A stretch of 53,721 bases of DNA from Desulfococcaceae bacterium HSG9 (GTDB lineage: Bacteria > Desulfobacterota > Desulfobacteria > Desulfobacterales > JAUCGF01): positions 1 to 53,721 of the forward strand of contig JAUCGF010000105.1 in the NCBI GenBank assembly GCA_030378005.1, given 5' to 3'. Within the stretch, counting starts at the first letter, position 1, and every line of letters starts with the position of its first letter. The notes under the pieces are model-generated. The model had not been told where the DNA came from. It ran no database searches and saw nothing but the letters and a program-made list of their open reading frames with translations. Shown piece after piece: positions 8,493 through 16,673 of the stretch. A program made the translations under genes and the position numbers.

Positions 8493-9539
8493 ATGAGTTG
8501 GGATTGGGAAAAACTGAAAGATCAGCAGAGTAAAAGTGGCGGTGGTGGTGGCGGTGGTGCGCCGCCTCAAATAGATGACCTTTTAAACAAAATAAAGTCA
8601 TTCAAATTTGGAGGCGGCCCGATTATTATCCTTATTTTAATCCTCCTCTTTTTTGGATCGACAATGTTCTATAAAGTGGGAATTGATGAGGTGGCGGTGG
8701 TGCAGCGGTTCGGAAAATATGTTCGCACCAGCCAACCCGGATTAAGATTCAAATTGCCGGAAGGCATTGAAAAAAAGACGCTTATTAAAGTCAAACGCGT
8801 TTATAAAGAGGAATTCGGTTTTAAAGGATCGCGTACTGGCGATAGCCGCAGTTTTTCATCTGGCGCTGAAAGCTCCGCTAATGTCTCTTTAATGCTTACC
8901 GGGGATCTGAACGTGGCTGTGGTTCCTTGGATTGTACAATACCGGATTAATGATCCGGTCAAATATCTATTTGAAGTCCACAACCCTCAAAAATTGTTGA
9001 ATCAGATGTCAGAAGCGGCTATGCGACTGGTTGTCGGAGACCGGAGTATTGACGAAGTCATCAGCAAGCGTAAGGAAATTGCGGATGAGGCTCAGGGGCG
9101 TCTCCAAAAGGAGTTGAATGAGGCAAATTCCGGTATTAAGATTGTCACTTTGGAAATGAAGCGTACCAATGTACCGGGGCCGGTGCAACCTTCCTTTAAT
9201 GAAGTGAACCAGGCTGTTCAGGAAAAAGAGAAACTGATTTATGAAGCCAAAGAAGATTACAACAAGGCCATTCCGGCCGCACGGGGCACGGCTGAACGAA
9301 CGATTAAATATGCTGAAGGCTATGCCATTGATCGTGTTAATCGTTCTCAAGGTGACGTTTCCCGATTCTTAGCAATTTACAAAGAATATGCGAAAGCACG
9401 GGATATTACTAAAAGACGGCTCTACCTGGAAATGTTGGAAGAGCTTTATCCAAAACTCGATCAAAAATATATTATAGATTCTGATCAAAAAAGTGTTTTG
9501 CCTTTACTGAATCTTGAAAAAGGAATAGGTGGGAAATAA
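8493..9539 (+). CDS. hflK: SPFH-family membrane protease regulator HflK
   Basis: A 348-residue protein. A glycine-rich cytoplasmic N-terminus precedes one membrane segment (about 43-62, GGGPIIILILILLFFG). The SPFH/band-7 domain follows (VDEVAVVQRFGKY-type start), then an Ala/Glu-rich helical region (YEAKEDYNKAIPAARG). In the family, HflK and HflC form a large periplasmic cage around the AAA protease FtsH and limit its degradation of membrane proteins. AAGGA precedes the ATG. The stop overlaps the hflC start by one base (TAATG), so the two are translationally coupled. No hfq or hflX lies nearby, unlike E. coli. Confidence 0.93.
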   Translation: MSWDWEKLKDQQSKSGGGGGGGAPPQIDDLLNKIKSFKFGGGPIIILILILLFFGSTMFYKVGIDEVAVVQRFGKYVRTSQPGLRFKLPEGIEKKTLIKVKRVYKEEFGFKGSRTGDSRSFSSGAESSANVSLMLTGDLNVAVVPWIVQYRINDPVKYLFEVHNPQKLLNQMSEAAMRLVVGDRSIDEVISKRKEIADEAQGRLQKELNEANSGIKIVTLEMKRTNVPGPVQPSFNEVNQAVQEKEKLIYEAKEDYNKAIPAARGTAERTIKYAEGYAIDRVNRSQGDVSRFLAIYKEYAKARDITKRRLYLEMLEELYPKLDQKYIIDSDQKSVLPLLNLEKGIGGK

Positions 9540-10534
9540 TGAAACCCAAAAGTGCATTTTTTGTTTTTGTGAGCATCGCTATTATTGTCCTGATTTATGG
9601 TTCGGCCTATACAGTTGGTGAAACCGAACAGGTTGTTGTGACTCAGTTCGGCCGCCTTGTAGGCAAACCTGTAACAACACCGGGATTGAACTGGAAAGTT
9701 CCGTTTATCCAGCAAACCACTTTTTTTCCTAAAAACATCTTATCATGGGATGGTGATCCGGGGCAAATCCCCACATTGGATAAAACCTATATCTGGGTGG
9801 ACACATTTGCTTTGTGGAAAATTACAGATCCGGTCATGTTTTTTCAAACCGTCGGTGATGTACAACGGGCATTGGGGCGTTTGGATGATATCATTGATCC
9901 GGCCGTACGCAATTTTGTCACCTCTTATTCACTTATTGAGAGTGTTCGACGCACGAATCGTGAGTTGGTTTTTGATTCTCAGGTTGTAGATGCATCTGCT
10001 GCTCAAGGTTCCGAGGATGTAAAAGAAGAGGATCCTGCCGATTTGTTTGTTAAGGATGGGAGGGAAAAAATCACGGCAGGTATCTTAAAACAGGCGAAAC
10101 CAAAGCTTTTGGACTTTGGTATAGAGTTGAGAGATGTTAAAATTAAGCGGATTAACTATGTGGAGCAAGTCAGAAAGTCGGTTTATGGGCGAATGATAGC
10201 CGAACGTAAGCAGATTGCGGAAAAATTTCGTAGTGAGGGTAAAGGATCCGCCCAGGAAATTTCCGGTGATAAGGAACGCGATTTAAAGGAAATCACCTCT
10301 GAAGCCTACAAAAGTTCACAGGAAATTAAGGGAAAAGCCGATGCTAAGGCGACTAAAATTTATGCCGATGCCTATAATATTGATCCTGATTTTTATTCGT
10401 TTACCAAAACCATGTCGCTTTACCCCAAAACATTAAACGGTAAAAGCACACTTGTTCTTTCAACGAAATCAGAATTCTTAAAGTATCTTAAAGGCTTCTC
10501 TGAAAAGGTAGAAGTTGAAAAAGACAAACAATAA
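9539..10534 (+). CDS. hflC: SPFH-family membrane protease regulator HflC
   Basis: A 331-residue partner of HflK. It has one N-terminal membrane segment (about 7-25) followed by the band-7 domain (VGETEQVVVTQFGRLVG, PGLNWKVPF) and the helical region with AERKQIAEKFRSEGKGSAQEI and SSQEIKGKADAKATKI. FYSFTKTM and STKSEFLKYL are typical HflC C-terminal elements. A charged insertion (SEDVKEEDPADLFVKDGR) sits within the domain. It starts inside the hflK stop codon and forms the same cage around FtsH in known systems. A GC-rich hairpin lies just after it. Confidence 0.93.
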   Translation: MKPKSAFFVFVSIAIIVLIYGSAYTVGETEQVVVTQFGRLVGKPVTTPGLNWKVPFIQQTTFFPKNILSWDGDPGQIPTLDKTYIWVDTFALWKITDPVMFFQTVGDVQRALGRLDDIIDPAVRNFVTSYSLIESVRRTNRELVFDSQVVDASAAQGSEDVKEEDPADLFVKDGREKITAGILKQAKPKLLDFGIELRDVKIKRINYVEQVRKSVYGRMIAERKQIAEKFRSEGKGSAQEISGDKERDLKEITSEAYKSSQEIKGKADAKATKIYADAYNIDPDFYSFTKTMSLYPKTLNGKSTLVLSTKSEFLKYLKGFSEKVEVEKDKQ

Positions 10535-10546
10535 AGTTATGTCTAA

Positions 10547-10572
10547 GGGTGCGTGTCTCCAATCACGCACCC
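10547..10572 (+). terminator. Hairpin after hflC
   Basis: A perfect 9-base stem GGGTGCGTG / CACGCACCC with an 8-base loop begins 12 bases after the hflC stop. It lacks a clear T run, so it is either a weak terminator or a 3'-end stabilising stem. Confidence 0.5.
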
Positions 10573-10633
10573 GCCATCAATTCATCACATCAGGTCAATA
10601 AATATTTTTAGAATCCAAGCTTCAGGTTGCATA

Positions 10634-10738
10634 TAAGTACTTGGACATATATTTTCAGGTTACAATTCTGCTGGAAATCGGATTTTTCTAAAAAATCCGA
10701 TTTCTAAAATACCGGAAAACTTTTGTCCAGATACTTAT
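10634..10738. repeat. 105-bp palindromic element E, copy 2
   Basis: Near-identical to 7927-8032, with one base deleted and a few substitutions, and the same inner hairpin around AAATCGG/CCGATTT. It sits between the hflC hairpin and the small basic protein gene. Confidence 0.8.
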
Positions 10739-10776
10739 TGCAAGTCAGTTACAAGCTAAAGCTTGAATTTTTATGA

Positions 10777-10875
10777 TTATTTACCTTTTCTCCGCTGATG
10801 ACGCGTACGGGCTAACAATTTTCGATGCTTGTGCTTTCTCATTTTTTTTCTCCGTTTTTTTACGACACTACCCAA
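10777..10875 (-). CDS. Small basic AURKAIP1/COX24-domain protein
   Basis: A 32-residue ORF missed by length cut-offs, translated from a TTG start as (M)GSVVKKRRKKMRKHKHRK followed by LLARTRHQRRKGK. A strong AGGAGG lies seven bases upstream (10883-10888), which fixes the unusual start. The composition (about half Lys/Arg/His) and the KKMRKHKHRK core match the AURKAIP1/COX24 family of tiny basic proteins, thought to associate with the ribosome. That role is known only by family similarity. It is divergent from the zincin gene at 11039. Confidence 0.8.
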   Translation of the reverse strand: MGSVVKKRRKKMRKHKHRKLLARTRHQRRKGK

Positions 10876-11038
10876 TTAAACACCTCCTCTCTTTTTTTAT
10901 TTACTGGTCAAATTGCCGATAAACATAAATATTTTTTTATTTGCAAAAACAAACTAATACCTGCTAACATTATTTTAAGTCAAACTCAACCAATAATTTT
11001 GCTTTCTTTACAAAATAATTTCATACGCCAAGAATCTG

Positions 11039-11572
11039 ATGGAAAAACAGGGGCCTTTTAACACGCATCAAATTAAAATTGTCAATCAGGCGGTTGCTTT
11101 GGCCGAAGAAGTCGTCAGCAATTTCTATAAAATGTCGGCAAGTCAGTGGTTAAATCGTAAATATGATGTTAAAACGCTGACCGATTTGTCACCGGAAGAG
11201 ATTGTTGACGGCCCGTTTGCACAAATTATTCGTTATGAAGGACGCCCGATGGATTCATCTTTAGGATCATCAAACTACGATTTTTATAAAATATGCATTC
11301 AAGACCATTCCATTCTTACAACTGTTGAAAAAACAGCCGAACTTCATCTTTTCCCTTTTCTTATATATATTATTGCACATGAATTGATTCATATTGTCAG
11401 GTTCAGCAAATTTATTCAACGTTTTGACGCATCTTATGATGAAAAACAGATTGAAGAGCGTTGTGTTCATAAAATCACACATGAGATTATCTTACCGATT
11501 CAGGTGGAAGGAATTGATGATGTCATTCATTTTTATCATCAATGGCTTTTGCCTCATAAGGGAATATCTTGA
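11039..11572 (+). CDS. Small putative zinc metalloprotease (HExxH)
   Basis: A 177-residue protein with no signal peptide. It carries HELIH at residues 114-118 inside a hydrophobic helix (FLIYIIAHELIHIVRF), and an acidic cluster EERCVHKITHE at about 139-149 could supply the third zinc ligand. This is a gluzincin/minigluzincin-like arrangement. The rest is not recognised. No strong Shine-Dalgarno sequence is present. It is followed 177 bases later by an FmdB-type gene and then groESL; similar placement would be worth testing in relatives. The substrate is unknown, and proteolytic activity is inferred from the motif only. Confidence 0.65.
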   Translation: MEKQGPFNTHQIKIVNQAVALAEEVVSNFYKMSASQWLNRKYDVKTLTDLSPEEIVDGPFAQIIRYEGRPMDSSLGSSNYDFYKICIQDHSILTTVEKTAELHLFPFLIYIIAHELIHIVRFSKFIQRFDASYDEKQIEERCVHKITHEIILPIQVEGIDDVIHFYHQWLLPHKGIS

Positions 11573-11749
11573 TAATAATTTCGACTTATACAATTGAGGT
11601 GTTTTCCCATTTTCAAAATTCATGCCAACCATCTGAAAATTTCCTCTTGCAAATCTTGACAACCCTGAAACATTAACTATTTTATAATCAAACACGAACT
11701 GAGTTCGTTTTTCAAAATCACATTTTTGATTACGGAGGATATTGCTTAT

Positions 11750-12064
11750 ATGCCGATTTACGAATATGAATGTTCCCAATGCGGAGTCGTTGAAGAAGTT
11801 ATTCAGAAATTTTCTGACCGACCTTTGAGCGCATGTAAACACTGTTCCGGGAAATTAACCAAACTGATGTCTCAAAGCACTTTTCATCTTAAAGGTTCCG
11901 GATGGTATGTCACAGACTATGCGGACAAATCCGGCAAACCATCTTCTAAAGAGTCTGATAATAAAAAACCAAAAAAAGAGAATTCCTCAGAAGCTAAAAC
12001 CAAATCCAACTCAGGCAAATCTGAAAGTGCAAAGAGCAGCGCTTCCAAAAAAGAGAAGTCCTGA
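11750..12064 (+). CDS. FmdB-family zinc-ribbon protein
   Basis: A 104-residue protein opening MPIYEYECSQCG, with a second CxxC (CKHC) about 25 residues later: the CxxC...CxxC zinc ribbon of FmdB/putative regulatory proteins. Next come FHLKGSGWYVTDY, typical of the family, and a low-complexity Lys/Ser tail of about 40 residues. ATG 11750 is chosen over an in-frame upstream start because GGAGG lies 11 bases before it and the family begins at MPIYEY. It is upstream of groES on the same strand with 170 bases between. The function of the family is unproven. Confidence 0.85.
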   Translation: MPIYEYECSQCGVVEEVIQKFSDRPLSACKHCSGKLTKLMSQSTFHLKGSGWYVTDYADKSGKPSSKESDNKKPKKENSSEAKTKSNSGKSESAKSSASKKEKS

Positions 12065-12106
12065 TATTAACGGATTTATTTTTATCCTGTATATCACAAA
12101 CCACGC

Positions 12107-12134
12107 TTTACAAATCATAATTGGTGATTATTAT
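12107..12134 (+). promoter_or_regulatory. Candidate groESL promoter
   Basis: TTTACA at 12107-12112, a 16-base spacer, then TATTAT at 12129-12134: five of six matches in each box to the sigma-70 consensus. It lies about 100 bases before groES. No heat-shock sigma-32 box was recognised. This is a motif match only. Confidence 0.4.
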
Positions 12135-12142
12135 TTTTTCAG

Positions 12143-12167
12143 TTCGCAGTATCGAAAGTACTTGCGA
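12143..12167. promoter_or_regulatory. Inverted repeat downstream of groES promoter, candidate operator
   Basis: TTCGCAGTA and TACTTGCGA form an imperfect inverted repeat centred about eight bases after the candidate -10 box, where a repressor would block transcription. It is not the CIRCE sequence (TTAGCACTC-N9-GAGTGCTAA) bound by HrcA. Confidence 0.3.
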
Positions 12168-12234
12168 CAATAATAATATGAACTAATCAGTTTTAAATAT
12201 TTTCAACAAAAAATAAAAAAGGAGAATTGGAACG

Positions 12235-12519
12235 ATGATTAGACCCTTAAATGATCGAATTCTAGTCAAAAGAATGGAAGAGGAAACTAAAACCAAAGGT
12301 GGAATTATTATCCCTGATTCAGCTAAAGAAAAACCGGCTGAAGGAAAAATAATTGCCTGTGGTAATGGAAAAAAAAGCGATGACGGTAATTTGATTCCAC
12401 TTGATGTCAAAGTGGGAGACAGTATTTTATTTGGCAAATATGGCGGAACGGAAGTCAAAATTGACGGTGAAGAATATTTAATCATGCGCGAAGATGATGT
12501 TCTTGGCGTGATCGAATAG
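12235..12519 (+). CDS. groES: Co-chaperonin GroES
   Basis: A 94-residue protein beginning [17 protein letters not shown], with the mobile loop [18 protein letters not shown] and the closing [24 protein letters not shown] typical of Hsp10. It caps the GroEL ring and drives ATP-dependent folding of cytosolic proteins. AAAAGGAG precedes the ATG. It is followed 61 bases later by groEL in the usual bicistronic order. Confidence 0.97.
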   Translation: MIRPLNDRILVKRMEEETKTKGGIIIPDSAKEKPAEGKIIACGNGKKSDDGNLIPLDVKVGDSILFGKYGGTEVKIDGEEYLIMREDDVLGVIE

Positions 12520-12580
12520 ATTCCTATATTTAACAATTCTGGAGAATATAAAATAATTCAATTTGTAAGGAGTAATTAAA

Positions 12581-14236
12581 ATGTCAGCAAAAGAGATAAA
12601 ATATGATATGAAAGCTCGTGAGGCAATGCTGAACGGGGTTAGAACTTTGTCTGAGGCCGTTGTGGTAACACTTGGCCCTAAAGGCCGAAATGTTGTAATT
12701 GAGAAATCATGGGGTTCTCCTACCATCACTAAAGATGGCGTTACCGTGGCGAAAGAGGTTGAGCTGGAAGATAAATTTGAAAACATGGGCGCTCAGATGG
12801 TTAAAGAAGTCGCTAGTAAAACCAGTGATATGGCTGGTGACGGCACCACAACCGCTACTGTATTGGCGCATTCCATCTATGAAGAAGGACAAAAACTGGT
12901 TGCTGCCGGCAATAACCCCATGGGCATTAAACGAGGCATCGACGCAGCGATTTCAGTGTGTGTGGAAGAACTCGGCAAAATGAGCAAACTGACCAAAGAT
13001 CAGCGTGAAATCGCTCAGGTCGGCACAATTTCAGCCAATAATGATGAAACCATCGGGAACATCATTGCAGAGGCGATGAATAAAGTTGGTAAAGAAGGCG
13101 TGATCACTGTCGAAGAAGCCAAAAGCATGGATACTTCCCTTGATGTCGTTGAAGGTATGCAGTTTGATCGCGGCTATCTTTCTCCTTACTTTGTAACTGA
13201 CTCCGACAAAATGGTGGTTTCTCTGGAAGAACCTTTTATTTTAATCAATGAGAAAAAAGTCAGTAACATGAAAGACCTTCTGCCTGTTTTAGAGCAAGTT
13301 GCCAAGACAGGACGTCCTTTAGTCATTATCGCTGAAGATGTCGAAGGCGAGGCTTTAGCGACATTGGTTGTGAATAAATTACGCGGTACTCTGAATGTTG
13401 CAGCCGTTAAAGCACCGGGCTTCGGTGATCGTCGTAAAGCGATGCTGGAAGATATTGCCACACTGACCGGCGGACAGGTTGTATCGGAAGACTTGGGTAT
13501 CAAACTTGAAAACCTGACCATTGATGATTTGGGCAAAGCAAAACGAATTACCATTGATAAAGACAATACGACCATCGTTGATGGTGCCGGATCACGTAGC
13601 GCACTGGAAGGCCGCGTGAAAATGATCCGAACCCAAATTGATGACACCAGCTCTGATTACGACAGAGAAAAACTTCAGGAACGCCTGGCAAAACTCATCG
13701 GCGGTGTTGCCGTGATTAACGTGGGCGCTGCGACTGAAACAGAAATGAAAGAGAAAAAAGCGCGCGTGGAAGACGCACTCAACGCGACTCGTGCAGCCGT
13801 AGAGGAAGGTATTGTGGCTGGCGGCGGTGTGGCGCTGGTTCGCTGTATTCCGGCTCTGAGCAAGGTTGATATCAGAGATGATCAAAAACTGGGTGTCAAC
13901 GTTGTAAAACGCGCAATTGAAGAACCGCTTCGTCAAATTGCAAACAATGCAGGCGTTGAAGGTTCCGTTGTAATTGACAAAGTCAAAAACAGTGAAGGCG
14001 CTATGGGTTACAATGCAGATACGGATACTTACGAAAATCTCATTGAGGCCGGCGTGATCGATCCTAAAAAAGTGGTTCGCTTCGCACTTCAAAATGCTGG
14101 AAGTGTTGCATCATTGATGCTCACGACCGAAGCTATGATTGCTGAAAAACCGGAAGATAATGCTGGTGGTGCTCCGGCAATGCCTCCTGGTGGCGGCATG
14201 GGTGGCGGCATGGGCGGTATGGGCGGCATGATGTAA
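12581..14236 (+). CDS. groEL: Chaperonin GroEL
   Basis: A 551-residue Hsp60 starting [20 protein letters not shown]. It has the ATP-binding [11 protein letters not shown], the apical-domain [19 protein letters not shown], and the C-terminal Gly-Gly-Met tail. Full length for the family. AAGGAG lies upstream and a strong terminator follows. It is the partner of GroES and assembles as a double heptameric ring. Confidence 0.98.
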   Translation: MSAKEIKYDMKAREAMLNGVRTLSEAVVVTLGPKGRNVVIEKSWGSPTITKDGVTVAKEVELEDKFENMGAQMVKEVASKTSDMAGDGTTTATVLAHSIYEEGQKLVAAGNNPMGIKRGIDAAISVCVEELGKMSKLTKDQREIAQVGTISANNDETIGNIIAEAMNKVGKEGVITVEEAKSMDTSLDVVEGMQFDRGYLSPYFVTDSDKMVVSLEEPFILINEKKVSNMKDLLPVLEQVAKTGRPLVIIAEDVEGEALATLVVNKLRGTLNVAAVKAPGFGDRRKAMLEDIATLTGGQVVSEDLGIKLENLTIDDLGKAKRITIDKDNTTIVDGAGSRSALEGRVKMIRTQIDDTSSDYDREKLQERLAKLIGGVAVINVGAATETEMKEKKARVEDALNATRAAVEEGIVAGGGVALVRCIPALSKVDIRDDQKLGVNVVKRAIEEPLRQIANNAGVEGSVVIDKVKNSEGAMGYNADTDTYENLIEAGVIDPKKVVRFALQNAGSVASLMLTTEAMIAEKPEDNAGGAPAMPPGGGMGGGMGGMGGMM

Positions 14237-14273
14237 GTCAATCGCCATCGCCTAACGGTAACAAGTCAGATAT

Positions 14274-14310
14274 AAAAAAGCCTCTGTGATAATCCGCAGG
14301 GGCTTTTTTT
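14274..14310 (+). terminator. Rho-independent terminator of groESL
   Basis: AAAAAAGCCTCTG pairs with CAGGGGCTTTTTT (one mismatch) around a 10-base loop, ending in a run of T, 38 bases after the groEL stop. Confidence 0.85.
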
Positions 14311-14317
14311 ATTTTGA

Positions 14318-14346
14318 TTGACAAAAATTCTTGAAACAGGCAAAAT
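14318..14346 (+). promoter_or_regulatory. Candidate promoter of the LysM gene
   Basis: TTGACA at 14318-14323, a 17-base spacer, then CAAAAT at 14341-14346, immediately after the groEL terminator and 64 bases before the LysM start codon. Confidence 0.45.
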
Positions 14347-14410
14347 GATAACATAAAGATAATCTGATAATTTTGACATAACTACTCTAAACACAAAACC
14401 GGAGTTTAAA

Positions 14411-15451
14411 ATGCTACTGACTAAATGTAAAAAATCAGGCCGTTGTTTTCTGTTCGTTCTTATTATTATCGCTTTTGCATCCATTTGTTATGCCGAAACG
14501 GCTGATACTTCCGAACCGCTAGGTGATGTTGATGTTCAAGAAGACGAAACCGGCTATTACTATATTGTAAAGAAAGGGGATACGTTGTGGGGCCTTTCAC
14601 GCAAGTTTTTCAATTCATCATGGCTATGGCCGGATTTATGGGAGAAAAATAAGCAATTACCCAATCCTCACTGGATTTACCCGGGGCAACGTATCCGGCT
14701 TATGCCTAAAGCATCAAAACCGGTTGCTGAACCGACGGAAGAAAAGCCCGTTGTTACCATCGAAAAGGAAGTTGAGGAACCGCTTTATTTCATTTATGCG
14801 GGCATTGATCAAATTGGCTTTGTTCGAAAAGAAGAATTAACGCCATCAGCCTACATTTTGGTGGAAAGCAGCGAAGAAAAATTTATTGATCAAGGCGATG
14901 TAGTGTATATCAAACAAATTGGCAATCAGCGTTTAAGACCGGGGCAATTGTTTACCATCTATCGCCTCTTAGAGCAGGTTCAAGACCCGGCCAGTTCTAA
15001 TAAACTCGGCATCCAGTATTATATTACAGGGGTGGTTGAAATTATTAAAAATGAAGATGAATTTGATGTAGGCCGAATCATCCGTTCTTACAGAAGAATT
15101 CTGGTTAAAGACCTGCTGATGCCTTATAAAAACAGATCGCCTAAAATTGCTTTGCGTGAAAGCAAAAGAGGCATTGAAGGTCAAATTATTGATACAGAAG
15201 AAAAAAATCGTCTTCTTGCCGCCAACAACATCGTCTTTATTAATAGAGGTAAAATCGACGGAATGAAAACGGGGCAGGAATACAGCATTTATAAATTGAA
15301 AATTGCCAACAGTGTTCAATTTAATATGGATTTTGGCTCTCTTCTGATTTTGCATGTTGAAGAAGCCGCTTCTACTGCACTTATCACCTATTCTGAGCAT
15401 AGTATCCATCCGGGAGAAAAATTTCGTACGCCCGTGCCTTCAAAAGAGTGA
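14411..15451 (+). CDS. Exported LysM-domain protein
   Basis: A 346-residue protein with an N-terminal signal peptide (hydrophobic CFLFVLIIIAFASICYA, cleavage near YA|E). A LysM domain follows at about 53-98 (YIVKKGDTLWGLSRKFF ... WPDLWEKN ... NPHWIYPGQRIRL), which binds peptidoglycan. The remaining 240 residues are beta-rich and include YFIYAGIDQIGFVRKEE, typical of the larger LysM proteins of delta-proteobacteria. GGAG precedes the ATG. It is likely a monocistronic periplasmic or outer-membrane-linked wall protein. Its exact role is unknown. Confidence 0.85.
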   Translation: MLLTKCKKSGRCFLFVLIIIAFASICYAETADTSEPLGDVDVQEDETGYYYIVKKGDTLWGLSRKFFNSSWLWPDLWEKNKQLPNPHWIYPGQRIRLMPKASKPVAEPTEEKPVVTIEKEVEEPLYFIYAGIDQIGFVRKEELTPSAYILVESSEEKFIDQGDVVYIKQIGNQRLRPGQLFTIYRLLEQVQDPASSNKLGIQYYITGVVEIIKNEDEFDVGRIIRSYRRILVKDLLMPYKNRSPKIALRESKRGIEGQIIDTEEKNRLLAANNIVFINRGKIDGMKTGQEYSIYKLKIANSVQFNMDFGSLLILHVEEAASTALITYSEHSIHPGEKFRTPVPSKE

Positions 15452-15509
15452 CAGAATTGGTGATAAAATAAATTTTCCATTCAGATTACAATGTGAAAGT
15501 GATGGTACA

Positions 15510-15532
15510 TGCAAACTGAAGTTTGCACTCCT
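15510..15532. repeat. Isolated palindromic motif shared with the 3495 element
   Basis: TGCAAACTGAAGTTTGCACTCCT is the same string found in the right arm of the hairpin inside 3495-3617. The palindrome GCAAACT-GA-AGTTTGC could form a small stem. It may be the remnant of an inserted element. Confidence 0.55.
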
Positions 15533-15592
15533 TTAAAAGTATAAACTGCTTTTAATTAAAATTGATAAAGATTAAGAAATTCAGCAACTATA

Positions 15593-15733
15593 ATCAGTAG
15601 ATGGAAAATGCCTGAAAATATGGTATGGAGCGCAAAAATTAAGCGAAGCGATTTTTTGCCGGCCCTTGAATACGTCGGATGCAAAAAATCGTTGCGCTTA
15701 ATTTTTGCACTCCTAAATTTCCCATCTACTGAT
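15593..15733. mobile_element. MITE-like nested palindromic element
   Basis: Ends are ATCAGTAGATGG / CCATCTACTGAT, a perfect 12-base terminal inverted repeat over 141 bp. Nested inside is a long hairpin whose arms read GCGCAAAAATTAAGCG and CGCTTAATTTTTGC. It occupies most of the gap between the LysM and radical SAM genes and contains no ORF. Confidence 0.65.
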
Positions 15734-15759
15734 AATTAAAAAAAATCAGGAAATCGTTT

Positions 15760-16629
15760 ATGCACTATGAAGGCAATATTATCCGTCCGCCAAGTGAGTC
15801 CAATAGCATTTTACTTCAGGTTACCGTTGGATGCTCCCATAATAAATGCACCTTTTGCGGCACTTATGCAGGTGAAAGATTTAAGATTAAACCGGATGCA
15901 ATCATTAAAGAAGACATTAACTTTGCCGCTCAATACTGTCGGCGTCAGCGAAGAGTCTTTCTGTGTGATGGGGACGCGCTGATTATTCCAATGCGGCGAC
16001 TATTGTTTATTTTAACTGCTATTAAAAAGGAACTTCCCTGGGTGACCCGCGTGGGTGCGTATGCCAATGCCAAAAGCCTTAAAATGAAGACCGTTGAAGA
16101 GCTGCAAGAACTCCGCTCACATGGATTAGGGATACTTTATATGGGCCTTGAAAGCGGAGATGATGTTACGTTAAAGAAGATCAAAAAAGGCGCTTCGTCT
16201 AAAACAATGATCGCAATGGGACGCAAGGCCAAAAACGCCGGTATAAAATTATCCCTGACCGTTCTGCTCGGACTCGCCGGCCGTTCACGTTCTTTGCAAC
16301 ATGCTGAAGCGACCGGATATGTACTTTCGGCCATTGATCCTGATTATATTGGCGCACTGAGTCTTATGTTGATACCCGGCACACCTCTTAATAGGGATTA
16401 TGAAGAAGGAGAATTTACACTTCTTAACGCTGATGAAATGTTGCGCGAATTACGGGCGATGATATCCGCCACCCATCTTTCCCACGGCCTGTTCCATGCT
16501 AACCACGCTTCTAACTACCTGCCGATTCGTGCGAGACTACCTAAAGATAAAACTAGTACGCTTGAGCTGATAGACAAAGCCTTGTCTGGTGGTATTGAAT
16601 TACGTCCGGAATGGGTGCGGGCGCTTTGA
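15760..16629 (+). CDS. Radical SAM protein
   Basis: A 289-residue enzyme. Near the N-terminus it has GCSHNKCTFCGTYAG, a CX4CX2C variant of the radical SAM cluster motif seen in a distinct subfamily of COG1032-like proteins. It continues with FLCDGDALI, LYMGLESGDDVTL (the GxExG-like segment that contacts SAM) and SLTVLLGLAGR. No B12-binding domain is attached. AGGAAA precedes the ATG. The gene stands alone, flanked by the palindromic element and the convergent KP-repeat gene. The reaction and substrate are unknown. Confidence 0.8.
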   Translation: MHYEGNIIRPPSESNSILLQVTVGCSHNKCTFCGTYAGERFKIKPDAIIKEDINFAAQYCRRQRRVFLCDGDALIIPMRRLLFILTAIKKELPWVTRVGAYANAKSLKMKTVEELQELRSHGLGILYMGLESGDDVTLKKIKKGASSKTMIAMGRKAKNAGIKLSLTVLLGLAGRSRSLQHAEATGYVLSAIDPDYIGALSLMLIPGTPLNRDYEEGEFTLLNADEMLRELRAMISATHLSHGLFHANHASNYLPIRARLPKDKTSTLELIDKALSGGIELRPEWVRAL

Positions 16630-16673
16630 GGGGTGATGCGCGAAGTGAGCGGCCATATTACAAAACGAATGTT

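Noticed and set aside
12065..12234. CIRCE element upstream of groES
   Set aside because: The TTAGCACTC / GAGTGCTAA halves are absent.
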